Assembly (NCBI GenBank): GCA_021527695.1
Contig: JAKFAO010000003.1
Coordinates: 310,001 to 374,000, forward strand
Direction of reading: 5' to 3'
DNA length: 64,000 nt
From: Naematelia aurantialba
Lineage: Eukaryota; Basidiomycota; Tremellomycetes; Tremellales; Naemateliaceae
Made by a program: the position numbers and the translations under genes. Shown here in pieces: positions 1 through 11,019 of this stretch (positions are counted from its first letter, which is position 1; every line of letters starts with the position of its first letter). The notes under the pieces are model-generated. The model made no database searches and was not told where the DNA came from. It worked only from the letters and a program-made list of their open reading frames with translations.

Positions 1-387
1 AGACTGGACGGACCGGCTTCAGATGAGCTCGAGCTCGGTCCCGCCCTATCCGACCGTCAGCTCAGTCGGTCAAGTGAAGAGGGGGCAGAAGGGGAATAAC
101 CTGCTCACTCTGGCTTCTCTTGCGGCCGAACGAAGCGCGACACGCCTGACATGCCGTGCTTGCGTGTTTTGGGAGACGACGCCTTCTTTTCCGCCACGGC
201 GAGTTTCTGCAGCAAGGCCGTGAGCGGAGCGCACGAATGCTTGAGCTTCGGGTCGTGCTCGGGAGACTGGAATGAGGACGTACGGGCTTGAGCTGGGCCC
301 AATTGCTGCCCGGCGCTGCGGGAGTTGCGGCCTACACTTGGTTATAGGGTACCACTACGCATAGAGGGCGTCACATACCTTGCTCAT
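1..387 (-). CDS. unidentified gene, N-terminal part only (runs off left edge)
   Basis: I do not recognise this gene. Reading leftwards, a short first exon begins at ATG 387-385 (MSK) and is followed by a donor GTATGT at 378. Exon 2 most simply runs 266-109 after an acceptor ending CCAG. A donor GTGAGC at 108 then joins in frame to an exon from 45 to the window edge, after an acceptor GATAG. The product is basic (KTRKHG, SRFVRPQ) and then turns Ser/Pro/Gly-rich (AGPSSSSSEAGPSS). An alternative acceptor near 341 would add a segment containing SNWAQLK, reminiscent of N-termini of some RNA exonucleases, but this is not proof. The clean in-frame join across the 63-nt intron is the main evidence that the region is coding. 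The gene is divergent from the PITH gene. Confidence 0.5.
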
Positions 388-482
388 AGTACCTTGCCTA
401 TCGTATGGTCGCCGAATGGGCAACTGCAGTCCCACAGACTTTGAGAGAGATCATCTCGAGCAAAAGCACCTCGCGTCTCGGA

Positions 483-490
483 TCACGTGA
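483..490. promoter_or_regulatory. TCACGTGA palindrome in a divergent upstream region
   Basis: Perfect 8-bp palindrome, an E-box/CDE1-like site of the kind bound by bHLH factors such as Cbf1, Pho4 or USF in fungi. It lies in the 339-bp interval between the unidentified leftward gene and the PITH gene. The same octamer occurs in four other intergenic regions of the window. Binding is inferred. Confidence 0.45.
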
Positions 491-726
491 CTAGCAGCAC
501 CATTACAAAAGCGGTCCAATTAACATTAGGAAGAGATTACAAACTTGGTCTTGGACGTTTCTAATCATTGCTGCGATGGCGGACATCACGTCTCGACTCC
601 GTGTCCGCCGCGACTGGAGCTTGCTGAGCGATCCTTTGGCCGCTAGCTCATGCAGATGCCTTGTACTTGCTGCATCTAGTTGCAGTCAACCCACTGCTCG
701 ACTCGATCAACATCATCTCATCCAAC

Positions 727-1656
727 ATGGACTGCGCGGACGATCTCACCCTGGACGATTTGAACGAATCGGGAGTCTCAGCCTCGGTGCTGGAGCGCAT
801 TTCAGCTGGCGAGGGAAGCAACTCGAACCTCTGGGGACAGATCGACCGGGACAAGTAGGTCTTCTTTCCTTCACTCGTCGGAGCTCGGATATACATGGTA
901 TACTGGGCTGACGAGGGCGGCGCAGTGTGGTGGGCGTGAATCTGCTTGAACCAAATTCGGCGCCTTTGGTCATCAAGACCTGGGACAACCGGCTCGAGGA
1001 ATCTGGCGTCGAGTCTGGCGTAGATGACGAGGTGAGCCGCACCTGTGCCAATCCAGAGGGTCTCGCTGACCAACTTCGTTACTGCTTCGCCTGATCGGTT
1101 CTGATTTCCTCACACTCGCAGCTCATCCTGCACATTCCATTTACACACTCCCTCCGCCTCCGCACCCTACTGCTCCACCTCCCTGGACCTTCGCATCCCA
1201 ATCGGCCCTCCCGTCTCAGGATGTACGTGAACCACCCGCACGTTCCGGACTTTGCAGACTGCGCCAACTCTCCTCCCATCATGGACATGGACGTCTCGTC
1301 GCCGCCACCGGCTGCACTCGTCCGCCGAGGACCGGGCGGCACGCGCGAGGTGGAAGAGTGGGCCCTCAAGGTCCAGAAGCTCGCCAGCGTCCATAGCGTC
1401 ACCCTGCTCTTTGTACGTCCATGGACTTGGCCGGCTAGACGAAATAAGGAGCTGAGAAGCTGACCGTATTCTGATGCAGTCGGAAGCGGGAGGCACTCGC
1501 CGCTCGACAGTGTGGTATGTCGGCTTCAAGGGTGACGCAAAGACAAATGCGATGGACATGTCAAAGCTCGGACAGGTGCCGGCGCAGAATGCCGCGGACA
1601 AAACGGTGGATGGCGTGGCAGAGAAACGAGGAAGTGGGTACACCACTATCCGGTGA
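727..1656 (+). CDS. PITH-domain protein (thioredoxin-like C-terminal domain family)
   Basis: Four exons, 727-854, 926-1031, 1122-1412 and 1480-1656, join in frame to a 233-residue protein. PITH domains (formerly DUF1000) are found alone or at the C-terminus of thioredoxin-like protein TXNL1, a proteasome-associated factor. Stand-alone versions are soluble and of poorly known role. Recognisable stretches are NLLEPNSAPLVIKTWDNR, the aspartate-rich ESGVDDE, LILHIPFTHSLRLRTL, and the C-terminal RRSTVWYVGFKGDA. No thioredoxin CxxC domain precedes it, so this is the stand-alone type. The introns are 45-90 nt with standard GT..AG ends. The start at 727 gives the family-like N-terminus MDCADD; the longer frame opening at 576 is in another phase and is rejected. 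Confidence 0.88.
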
Positions 1657-2050
1657 GGCGATAGAGCAGAGGTGATCAGGACGCTCGTGTTGTATCATAC
1701 CATGTATAATTCTGCCATGTCGGATGTACTAGGCGTTTACTTGGATTGAGATGGCGGCTGCTCGTCTAGAATGTCTAAGGGAGGTAGCGCACCCTTCGAT
1801 CCGCTCACGGGGAGCGTTGAGAGAGCAATCGTTTGGACGCGACTGTCTTATTTCCCGCCGTTTCAGATTGTTTCATAATTGCATTCTGATGGGGGATTTC
1901 GCCACCACAATCTACACCTTCTTCCTTCCTCCCCTTCCCCTTCTTCCTCGTCCTCTATCCTGCCCTCGTCCTTGCCCATCTCCCTGTGACTTGAAACCTC
2001 TATATACGAGCAGTCTCCATGCCCTGCATGTCAAAACCACCTTGTCTATA
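1657..2050. other. intergenic / 5' leader of the Ser/Pro-rich gene
   Basis: No gene recognised. A frame opens at ATG 1751 and is continuous with the next CDS, but the region 1915-1985 is a C+T-rich tract of the kind found just upstream of fungal start sites and is followed by a TATATA at 2001-2006. I therefore treat this as promoter and leader. Confidence 0.5.
2001..2006 (+). promoter_or_regulatory. TATA-like element
   Basis: TATATA, 45 bp before the favoured ATG at 2051 and directly after a long pyrimidine tract (about 1915-1985). It supports 2051 rather than 1751 as the translation start. Confidence 0.35.
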
Positions 2051-4099
2051 ATGTCTGATTCTCCTCCGACGCCACCCTCTGACTCAGCTCGACGTCCTCT
2101 GCCCCGTCCTCCTGCAGAAAGGCCCAGTCCAACTGGCTCTTCGCTAGGAAGTACATCACCCACCCTTGTTCCCTCCCCCTCTTCACCCATTTTGTCGACG
2201 CCTTCGCTCTCTCCCGGCTTCACAGTGGCTGACCGACCGAACCGCGGACACCACGCCGCCCGAAAATATCTCGCTCAGCTGAGTGCTCCACGCGTTCCAA
2301 GCAATCTTCGCTCCCCACCAATCTGGCCGGAGGAGTTTGTTGAGGAACCAGAGGACGATGAGCCGGATTCCGACGACACGTGGGTGGCCCGACTGATCGC
2401 CGAGGAAAACCTGGACGAGCTTATGCAAAGTGTGGACATGAAAGTCGAAATCGAAGGCGAAGACGTAGATGAAACAACTCAACTTCGCAGTCCTTTATCG
2501 GTGTCTTCACCAGGGCAGGTCACCCCTCCAGCCATGACAAAGTCCGCCAGGGAGCTGTTCGAATCAATACCCTCTCCATCGATGTTGACACCTCCGCTAT
2601 TCGCTATTACCCCTCCAGCTGTGGAAGCGTCAGTCCTCTCACCTCTTGAGCTGTCAACTTGGTTGCCACCCGCTCGCCCGAGCACACCGACCACACCAAA
2701 GTCAGCTACCATGCCAGTTGCCCTGTCTCTCGAAGATGAACTGGAAGGCGTGGAAGGACTGGAACCGTCGCCCCGAAGCGTTGTCAGTCACCGTCGCGCC
2801 ATTGTCTCAGGTACAGAGAACTTGCAAGAGCTCACCAACAAACTCGTCAGGCTGCTAGAGAGCTCTTCCAACCTGAATCTCGGACTGAGAGAACCATTGC
2901 TCGACTTGGAAGCTATCGAGCGTTCCGCTAGGGATCGCGGTATTCCAGTGAAGAGAAGAAAGAGCTCTCGCAAAGGCGAAAAGGATGCTTCGCCGGTGGC
3001 CTCTAGCTCGACGGATGCAATACATGGGTGGAGTCCGCGTGGAGAAGGTTCGTGGTCCAATACTGCCGTCGTGGAAACGAGTCCCACGACGGGATTCCTC
3101 AAACGACGCTTGCCGAAAACCCAGTTTCCAACTGTGCTGCAACCATATGCTCCTATCAGGACATCGAGCGCTACAGGGCCAGTCATCACCGGCTGGTCCC
3201 CAGGTCCATCGTCTCCAGGTCCTGAACCACAGTCTGCACGTTCACAGTCCCCAGTAGCCTCATCGTCTCGGCGCCGGTTATTGGAGGACGAATACGAGGT
3301 TAGCTACATTGAACACGCATCCAGCTCCGGATCCTCGAAGAAAGATATTTCGAAAGGAAAAAAGCCGGTGGGACTGGGGATTTTTGCCAAGGTGACTACC
3401 AAGCTCGCCGATCGTAGACCTGCAGGAGGTCTACTCCTCAGTCGACAAGAAAATAAATCTCTCTGGAGCAGGTGGAAGGGAGTCGATAAGGGGAAAGGGA
3501 AAGAGAAGGAGAGTGTAGAGGATTCAGCTGCAGAATCTTCCCTTCCTGAATGGGATTTCAGCTGGGACGACGAGGATGGACAAACGGAGGCCGTGCAAAT
3601 GATGGAAGGTGCACAACCGCTGGATGATTTAGAGGATGATGATTCAGAAATCGACCAATCTAGGGAGCAAATTCTACTTGCCAACTCTACGAGGTTAGTA
3701 TCCTCGTCGCTCCTGCAAGTCACTCTGGGGGAGCCGGCAGGTTCTTCCTCTTCCCAACGAGCCTCTATCCGGACGACAGAAGTACCATCTCAGTCTTCCA
3801 CCCCTGGACCGTCGCTATCTGGATTGCAAGCATCTTCCTTTCGTCCGATCCCGACACAGATAAGGGTGCTCAGGACACGAAGTCTGCCTCGAGTCAACAC
3901 TGCGAGCGGTAGATTGGACGATGAGAATTCCACGGGGATGGGTCCATACGCACGCTCGAAATTGGCGAGATGGGTGCCCTCCATGGAGCGAATGGCGCTC
4001 TACCGCGTGGAGCCTTTTGACAGAGCTCCATTGGGCACGGGCTTAGTTCGTCGACTGGAGACATTATTTGGAGCTCGTGATGCAAGTTCCCGGCAATAA
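2051..4099 (+). CDS. hypothetical Ser/Pro-rich, intrinsically disordered protein
   Basis: I do not recognise a family. A single open exon encodes 682 residues from MSDSPPTPPSD; the same frame is open further upstream to ATG 1751, but the intervening DNA looks like promoter. The protein is dominated by Ser, Pro and Thr with acidic patches (EEPEDDEPDSDD) and a basic KRRKSSRKGEKD segment around residue 315. A Lys-rich stretch (KGKGKEKE) lies near residue 480, followed by an acidic EWDFSWDDEDG and DLEDDDSE. The C-terminal 60 residues are more ordered in composition (ARWVPSMERMALYRVEPFDR) and may be a conserved terminal motif. There is no signal peptide, membrane segment or zinc ligand cluster. 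Composition suggests a regulatory or scaffold protein, but that is a guess. Confidence 0.7.
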   Translation: MSDSPPTPPSDSARRPLPRPPAERPSPTGSSLGSTSPTLVPSPSSPILSTPSLSPGFTVADRPNRGHHAARKYLAQLSAPRVPSNLRSPPIWPEEFVEEPEDDEPDSDDTWVARLIAEENLDELMQSVDMKVEIEGEDVDETTQLRSPLSVSSPGQVTPPAMTKSARELFESIPSPSMLTPPLFAITPPAVEASVLSPLELSTWLPPARPSTPTTPKSATMPVALSLEDELEGVEGLEPSPRSVVSHRRAIVSGTENLQELTNKLVRLLESSSNLNLGLREPLLDLEAIERSARDRGIPVKRRKSSRKGEKDASPVASSSTDAIHGWSPRGEGSWSNTAVVETSPTTGFLKRRLPKTQFPTVLQPYAPIRTSSATGPVITGWSPGPSSPGPEPQSARSQSPVASSSRRRLLEDEYEVSYIEHASSSGSSKKDISKGKKPVGLGIFAKVTTKLADRRPAGGLLLSRQENKSLWSRWKGVDKGKGKEKESVEDSAAESSLPEWDFSWDDEDGQTEAVQMMEGAQPLDDLEDDDSEIDQSREQILLANSTRLVSSSLLQVTLGEPAGSSSSQRASIRTTEVPSQSSTPGPSLSGLQASSFRPIPTQIRVLRTRSLPRVNTASGRLDDENSTGMGPYARSKLARWVPSMERMALYRVEPFDRAPLGTGLVRRLETLFGARDASSRQ

Positions 4100-4478
4100 C
4101 CTACGAAGTCACCGACAAGAACATAACGATGATGATGCGATACTGATTTTACTTTTGCTGGTCTATATAGAGCTGTCATCCAGTAGACGGAGGCTGGAAT
4201 GCGGACTGCTGGGATCCTGGAAGGCGCGGTGACCCACCAGAGGGAATGACTAAATCTTCTCGTGTCATAATAGTGGACTATAGACGGTATCATGTGCCAG
4301 GTTACGCCCGTACGTGTTTGCACTAGAGAACGTATCCACCTTGTTGTGCAGCGCACGGACCAGATGACGGCAAAGCTCCGACTAAACCTTAATGGCACGG
4401 GGACCCGTAAGCACCTGGTCTCCACATGTACCGCTTGCATCAACTTGATCTGTCGACACGGACACTCAGCCAGCGCGA
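4100..4478. other. intergenic, nothing recognised
   Basis: Between the stop of the Ser/Pro-rich gene and the first likely exon of the membrane protein gene. Short frames here have no family resemblance or splice support. It presumably holds the 3' end of one gene and the promoter of the next. Confidence 0.4.
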
Positions 4479-6728
4479 TGACTGCCGTCATTGTACCGAC
4501 CCCGTCTGTGGCGTGGTACTTGTCCACCTACGCGCTGTGCATTGGCGCTCTCATCTTGCAATGCCAACGGCAGCTTGCGGTGCGTCGTTCTCGGGGTGTT
4601 ACATCCCTTCTGCCTTTGCCATTCGGCAGCTTGGGCTATTTGGATCCCTGTCACTCCTCGATAATCCCTGGCGTTGCCCCTCTGCCTGCTGCCTCTTCCC
4701 ATAAACGATGGGTGCCTCTCATCCGACTAGCCCTCGAGTCCTCCTGATTCTGTAGCCTGAAATGCCCAGGAAGCACCCCGCTGACGCCTTCTCACCAGTT
4801 ATGGGTCTGCGTGTCCTCGCTCAACCCCAACGTAGCCCCCGACGCACCCTGCGCCGAAATCGATCGTCCCCACACGCAGCGAGAGCGAGATGAATTGAAA
4901 CACCAACTGGCCGACCCTGCGAGCCGTGTATCGCCGATTCTCACGCAGCAAAGCGCCCAGTATCATCGTCATCGTCCTTTTCTGGGGAATGGCCACGTTC
5001 CTCTTCGGGTGGGTGTTGCCAAAGTTCGGTACGAGGTTGATTCTTGATTGCTTTTGGGGGATCGTGCAGTGCGGGCTTTTGTTTTCGGTTTACAATACGG
5101 TGCGTCCACGCTCACTGGCTCTCCCCCGCTGCTCCAGTCCACAACACTCTGTACGCTCAAACCCTAGAGAGGCCGGCTAGGCTCTTTGGGCTAGTAGGCG
5201 ACTGTGGAGAATACCTGCATCTCGAGGGTGTGGAGTAGATCGAGAGCAAAGATGCTTTCGTGTGGCCGCTGACAGCTGGCGCAGGCAATCACGACGCTCG
5301 TTCCTACACCCCGAGGGATCCGCTACCGCCTTGCGACGCCCACCTCGCCCCTGACATTCAAGCGCGAAGACCTGCCCAACCCGCACCCGTCGCTCCTGCA
5401 GCTGCCGCGAGTCCGTACCGCCACAGCCGCGGTCATGTCTATCGCGACGCTGGCCTCTGCCTTGGCAGGCTACGACGGGCTGCTCATGCTCGTGCCGGCC
5501 ATGTGGGTGGTCAACTGGACCCTGATGTTCGATACCCTGAGCTTGAGACGTACTGCCCAGATCTGCATTGCTGTCATCGTGAGTTTTGTTTTTCTGTGTT
5601 CTGTGTTCAGTACTGCCGTCTGGGTCTTGGTCGGGATGTAGTCTGTCGAGGTCGTATCAGAGCTTTGGGAACCTCGGCACCACTCGGGCTTTGAAGTGTC
5701 CGGTCCCGCTTTAGACGAGACATGCTAAAGCTTGAGATGAGACATGCTGACTTGGAATACCAGGCTATTTTCGCGGCCATTGTGCCGACTACGAAGCTGG
5801 TCGAATGGCTGTGGAGCATCTACGTGCCTACGACATCTACACAGCCAAAGGACGATGATGCAGAAAAACGGGCTACGCCCAGCGCGTGGTTGGTCCAGGT
5901 CATGCTCCTCATCAGCATCGCGCAGCACATCGTGCCCTCGATGACGCTCGTGAGTCATCACTCCAATGACGTTTATAAGACCGTTCTACTGCTAATCGTC
6001 ACAGGTGACTCTGACCATCGATACGAGTATTCAAAAGCACACTCGGTCGGAGTAAGTCGCACCTGTCATCTGCGGCGTAGGTGGCGAGCCCTAACCGGAT
6101 GCAGGTCGTCGCGGCCGAGCACGACTCGCCCACCGGCGTCTTCCGCCCTAGCTCCCTTTCGACTCGAGACGACAACGAGAAGACCGCAGCTGCGCAGAAA
6201 GCTGACGCTGCGATTCTGCCGACGTCTGCGCTCGCGCCAGCAAACAACGTCAACGTCAACGTCAGCACCAACGCCAACGCCGTGCCGCCAATCTCGTCTC
6301 TGGCCCCCTTCTCTCACCCACTGACCAACTGTGCTTTTACCGCCCTCTTCATCGCCTGCGTGGGACTGGCCGTGCTCCCTTCCCTCGTGCCACAAACTGC
6401 AGCTGTGCTCACGGACAGCCCTATCGGTCTCATCGGACCGACGACGGCCGTGCTGGGCGCGTTGGCAAGCGCGGCGTGGTGGAACGGCGAGGTTTCTCGC
6501 TGGTGGGCTTACTCGGAGACGTGAGTATTGGTCAGAACGCGACGTCGCCTAGCGGTTTGGATGAGGTGTGGCGGTGTGACGGTGTGACGGTGTGGCGGTG
6601 TGGCGGTGTGGCGGTGCGACGGTGTGACCGTGGCTGATTTATCGCTTAGGTGGATTCCGAAGAGGGAAGACGCGATCACAGATGATGAGCGAGACGTAGA
6701 TGATGTGGAAAAGGCGTCTGAAAGTTGA
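4479..6728 (+). CDS. multi-pass integral membrane protein, family not identified
   Basis: Likely exons are 4479-4582 (a Met followed by a hydrophobic helix with WYLSTYALCIGALIL), a poorly resolved exon around 4800-5100 (SIIVIVLFWGMATFLFGW, then CFWGIVQCGLLFSV), 5282-5578 (PRGIRYR, MSIATLASALAG, MWVVNWTLMF), 5764-5949 (FAAIVPTTKLVEWLWSIYV, VMLLISIAQHIV), 6005-6051, 6089-6521 (FTALFIACVGLAVLPSLV) and a last exon from about 6650 to the stop at 6728. This gives roughly 8-10 transmembrane segments and a short acidic tail. The join between the first helix and the exon containing RAVYRRF could not be made with consensus signals, so the model is incomplete. The PRGIRYR sequence faintly recalls fungal wax-synthase/MBOAT-type proteins, but the expected catalytic FWxRRWH region is not seen. 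It is clearly a membrane protein of unknown function. Confidence 0.6.
6560..6632. repeat. GGTGTGACG/GGTGTGGCG-type short tandem repeat in an intron
   Basis: About seven imperfect copies of a 9-bp unit (ggtgtgacg, ggtgtggcg) in a row. They lie between the exon ending at 6521 and the last exon of the membrane-protein gene, so they are intronic. Confidence 0.7.
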
Positions 6729-7146
6729 GCTCGGAGACCGTGATATGGTGGTGCGCTGCACCCAGAGCCTTCACCATGAGCGTGTCAGTTCTCCAACCGT
6801 ACAAGCCCGCCGGGTCAGCCAGGTGCCGCGTTGTATCACAGTTGCCCGATGTTATAGAGCAATGTTTCGAAAGCAGTATAATGATATGATATGCAATTGA
6901 GATGTACTGCGATTATGCATGACGTGATCAGACAGGCAAGCTGCGCTGCAGCTGTTTCTTCTTTCCTTCTTCCTCCACTCACGACCAGGACCTACGGTGC
7001 CGCGGAGTGAACCGAATCGAACCATTCTCGCACTTCAGTGTACTTGGATTCGGTGTAGTCGGATTCGGCGTACTGATTCGGAGTACTCGGATTTGAGTAC
7101 TCGGAAGCCGACTCGGACCCGGATTCAGCGTAAGCCTGTATCCCAG
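6729..7146. other. convergent 3' intergenic region with imperfect repeat
   Basis: No gene seen. Positions about 7025-7125 hold imperfect copies of a roughly 15-bp unit related to ggattcggcgtactc. The region is bounded by the stops of two convergent genes. On the minus strand this stretch can be translated as a Ser/Glu/Tyr-rich frame, but it lies beyond the stop of the acetyltransferase. Confidence 0.5.
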
Positions 7147-8430
7147 CTACTGCCGTAGCGCGACTAGGCGATCGATGCCCTCTGCACCTTCGATGCGCAT
7201 TGTGTCCCACTCGCTGAGGGTATCGGCCTTGAGGCGGAGGGTGTAGAAATCTATCGAGGGCTGATTCCACTGAGGGGCCGGTCAGCGGGTGTATCTCATG
7301 GGAGAGTGTTCGAGTATGACTAGGTAAGAATTGTACACCTCGGGAGGGGAGTGAGAGTAGGGCCGCAAGTAATGTAAACCGTGTGAGGGGAGTGAGAGTA
7401 GGACCCTGCAAGAACTGTTTGTGACGGAGGTCGAGGAACATAAGAGCACGGGCAAGCGAATCCACCTTGAGAACACGCCATTCCACCCGACCACATTTCT
7501 TCTCCTTGGCAATCTGGCCCAACTCGCCAAACAGCCGTTTCCCAAGCCCCCGTGCCCGATACTCGGGAGAGACGTACAGGTCCTCCAGCTGTGCGTCCGT
7601 CCATCAGCGTGAATGCGCATGGTCACGTACTTGTGGTACGCCTTGCTGAGAAAAGGAGAGTGAAGGGATGGGAGGGAGAAAGCGCTCACGTATAAGCCCG
7701 GAGCGCCTAGCCAGGTCGAATAGGTGAAAAAGTACTGTCAACAGGTTAGCTCGGCACGAGAACTCGAACAATGGGACGGATTGGCGGGGGACGGATCAGC
7801 GGGGGGACAGATTGGCGGGGACACGACAGTCAGAGCTGAGCTGATGGATCCTACGAGGCAGCTGGGATATGGATGTAGCTATAGGCATTCACCAGTGCTA
7901 AACCGATAGCGCGGTGAGTCGTCCCGTCACGCGCGATCAGGCATTCGGCGTATTTCTTCTCAAAGACGTTTTCGATCATCTGTACGCACATCAGCCCTTG
8001 GTCAGCCCACGTTTCTGCTCGGCCCTCCAAGGACGGGATGAAGCGCAAGCTGGAGAGATGAAATGCACCATCTCAGGGGTGGCCACGACCGCGTCGGGCT
8101 CCTTTTCATACACTGCCTACAAGTGATCAGCATCCGAACGGAACAGCTCCCTGAGACTGGTGTGAGGTCACGAAACTGATGAAACATGCAGGAGAGGGGG
8201 GGGGAGGGCAGCGTTCTCCAACGGTACGAGATCGCTGAAGCTACTCCCACTGCAGCTACACACGACGTGTACGCTTGGGGTTCAAGCCAGTCGGACCCAC
8301 GAGTTCGACGATGAGCTGCAGGAGCTCGGGCTAAATAGTCGTCAGCAATGGTATGTTCACTCGTGCTCAGATGCAAGTCTGCACTTACCACATCCTCTTT
8401 CGTAGCCGGCGAGATCACGTAGTCTGTCAT
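7147..8430 (-). CDS. GNAT-family N-acetyltransferase, diamine/spermidine acetyltransferase-like
   Basis: Seven exons (8430-8389, 8330-8301, 8116-8069, 7979-7893, 7734-7690, 7588-7466, 7269-7147) join in frame to 165 residues, the normal length for SSAT-like GNAT enzymes. These transfer acetyl from acetyl-CoA to an amine such as spermidine, thialysine or another small amine. Visible motifs are an N-terminal ATKEDVPELLQLIVEL; the SSAT-type AVYEKEPDAVVATPEM; YFFTYSTWLGAPGLYLEDLYV; and the acetyl-CoA pyrophosphate loop RARGLGKRLF, fitting Q/RxxGxG/A. WNQPSIDFYT follows near the C-terminus. Two exons (8330-8301 and 7734-7690) are only 30 and 45 nt. The substrate cannot be told from sequence. The gene shares a 202-bp upstream region with PEX3 on the other strand. 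Confidence 0.88.
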
Positions 8431-8534
8431 GTCGCAAGCCGTCACCCACTCGATGCCAAGGTAGCAACACCAAACACACCCAACTTTTCGACGCAGAATG
8501 GCCGACCTCCACCGCACGACAAAAGGTAGGCTCG

Positions 8535-8540
8535 TATAAA
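8535..8540 (+). promoter_or_regulatory. TATA box upstream of PEX3
   Basis: TATAAA 93 bp before the PEX3 ATG, followed by a pyrimidine-rich initiator-like tract (about 8583-8629) immediately before the start codon. It lies in the divergent interval shared with the acetyltransferase gene. An ATG at 8499 is upstream of the TATA and so probably outside the transcript. Confidence 0.5.
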
Positions 8541-8632
8541 GATATATCCCGGTGTCCCATATACCCGGGTGGTGACACTCCCATCTATTCTACTTTTCTA
8601 CTCTTCTGCTCTTTCTACTGCTCTTTCCCAGC

Positions 8633-10736
8633 ATGCCGCCTACGACCCGACAGAACCCATGGCACCGCCGCCTACGCCGCTTGATCTTCTTCTTCGGTGC
8701 TGGCTCGGCAGCATGGTTCCTGCTGAGTTACATGCTCGACAGGATGCGGGAGGCCCGCGTGCGAGCAGCGAAAGAACGACGCGAACGAGATCTGTGCGCT
8801 GCTCTCACTTTCCTTGGGCAGTCGCTCTGCTGACGGTGCTGTTTTATCTGTGATAGGATGAAGAACCACTTCAACTCCCTCTCGTCGACGCTCTCGTTCA
8901 CTCTGTATGCACTGCTCCCGACTCTTGGGCCACAACTGTCGGCTGCCTACCCTGTCGAATCCACCAGCCAGGCATTGCAGGGTCTCGTTACCCCCGATAC
9001 AGGCAGTACTCCAGACCAGTCATTGGTCCTTCCCAGTGAGGCTCATTCAGGGGCATCAACAGCATCTGCATCGACACAGGACCAAACCTTACGGGTCGGC
9101 CAGTCGTGGGCTAGCGAGTTTGGGCGGGCAGACAGCGTCACTTCGGGCGAGTTGCTCGATGCCTCGATGCATGGAGGGGAAGCAGATGAGACAGTCAGTC
9201 TCACCCCATTGCAGTGTTGTGCAAGCTCTCTTACTAAGCTGATACCTACTGGTATAGGCTTCTTCCGTCCTGTCGCAGACTATATCGCTCCCGCCTACCG
9301 ATGCCTCGTTTTCACCCTCTCCGCCGCCGAGCGAGAACGCACAATTGGAAACGCAATCATCCCCGCCCCGGCCTGGCCCACCACCAAACAAGAGCAAAAA
9401 AGAGCTGTGGCGCGACCTCAAGCTTCAGAGCAAGTGACCAGTATCCTGCGCGATGGAACCCTACTAACAGTCGCCTTAGCCATCACCCGCTCACTCACGA
9501 CGGCCTACCTCGTCCCACTTGTATACCTTCTTACAACGTCGCAGCTCTCCATCCTTGCTCGACTACGATATCTGGCCGATGTCAAGGCTGCTGTAGACGC
9601 AAATGATTCTCAACAGCCCAGCCTCACCCCGCGCCCAACCGGGACAGAGCGCAGTGGCACTTCGGGGGAGGAACGCAAGCGGTCCACCAGCTGGTATGGC
9701 GGATTGTCCATCTCATCCCTAGGATTATCGGAATTTGTGGACGCCTCAACGCCGTCGGTTCTGTCTCTTCCCAACCCCGTCAACCTGCTCCCGACAGCGA
9801 TAAGCAGTCGACTACCCGCCATACCTTTCTTCTCCGCGGCGTTATCACGTGTGGACCAACCTCCAAATCAGTCCCTATCATTGCGCCTGGAGGAGCTAGA
9901 GGCGGAGAAGGCAGAGGCTGAGCGGATTTTCCTGACGTACTCATGGTGGATACTACACGAGGGCTGGCAGGCTGTTGGAGCACGTATCGAAGCCAGTGTG
10001 GACCGGGTCTTTGGCGGGTCAGTTGACAGCCAAAATCGAATGAGATTGAAGCTGATGGATTCAGTCTGCCATTGAAGCGCGAGCTTGCCATGAGGGATTG
10101 GGAGGACATGATACGCGAGGTTAGGGCGAGCATTGAGACGTCGACCGAGACAGGGGACATTGCGCTGTACGAGTATGCCTACGCCCCTCATGCTCTGACC
10201 TCGCGAAAACATGTTGATCCGCGTAGCTTCGCTCAACATCTCTTGCCTCCTTCGCCACTCCCTTCCACAACCTCACCAGAGCCATGTCCCCTTCCCTCAT
10301 CCACGGAGCATCTTCATCCGTACCTCGTCGATCTTCTCGCCCAATCTGCTGAACACTTGGAGTCGCCCGACGCAAAATACTTGATTGACAAGGGCGTGAG
10401 CGCGATGGTAGCGTCGCTCGTGAGTCATATGGACGGTGAGCTGTACGCCGAGAGGAGCGGATATGACGAGGGAGATGGCGAAGGGGGACGAGGCGGAGGT
10501 ACGAGGCGGTTGGTGGATTGTTTGCCTGCCTTGGACAGATGGGGTAAGGATGTCTGGGAGAACATTCCCGATAACGGCGTAGAGGTGAGTCCAGTTCATG
10601 TGGTTACGCTGCGTGCCGCTACCGGGTGTCCAGCCGAGCGATGTGCTATGAGCTGAGTTGGGGGTAGGCTGTGTTGGCCGTCAAGGAGTTTGAGAATTTC
10701 GCGGCGCTCATCTTTGGCGATTGGGCGCCGAGGTAG
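8633..10736 (+). CDS. PEX3: peroxin-3, peroxisomal membrane biogenesis protein
   Basis: Six exons (8633-8793, 8857-9193, 9258-9429, 9480-10017, 10065-10584, 10668-10736) give 598 residues. Pex3 is a tail-out peroxisomal membrane protein that docks Pex19 and inserts membrane proteins into peroxisomes. The evidence is an N-terminal hydrophobic anchor (LIFFFGAGSAAWFLLSYML) preceded by basic residues. The Pex3 signature then follows, with DLMKNHFNSLSSTLSFTLYA, KKELWRDLKLQ, and the hydrophobic RSLTTAYLVPLVYLLTTSQL. It is longer than yeast Pex3 because of Ser/Pro-rich insertions around residues 90-160 and 270-310. The intron 9430-9479 only restores the frame if read as GC..AG (donor GCAAGT, branch CTAAC), giving LKLQT-ITRSLT. 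The last exon, ending in FGDWAPR, is short. Confidence 0.9.
9430..9479 (+). other. GC-AG intron in PEX3
   Basis: 50-nt intron with donor GCAAGT, internal CTAAC branch-like sequence and acceptor TTAG. The GTGACC four bases downstream gives the wrong phase into the conserved ITRSLTTAY segment, while the GC donor restores it exactly. Confidence 0.75.
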
Positions 10737-11019
10737 TGCTTGCTTCATGTCATCTGCAGCTCTAGGGAAGGCGCGGACGGGGATTCAGCTCGACGAATGA
10801 GATCTGGAGTCGGCGAGTCAGATGGTATCGAGTCTGGAGTATCTCTGTTGTATCATTGCATGGGTATGTCAAGGCTATGGGGATATGACATGTCGTGTAT
10901 GAACGAGTTTTGCTCTGTCTAATTGCATATCGCGTCTTGCGCGATTTGAGAGCACTTGCAGTCACCTACAAAAGCCCGGCAGTGCCGGCGAGCGAGCCAA
11001 TCCTCCCGCGGCCCACAGC

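Noticed and set aside
1751..2050. N-terminal extension of the Ser/Pro-rich protein from ATG 1751
   Set aside because: The in-frame extension crosses a pyrimidine tract and a TATATA that look like promoter; the ATG at 2051 is preferred, though the longer start is not excluded.
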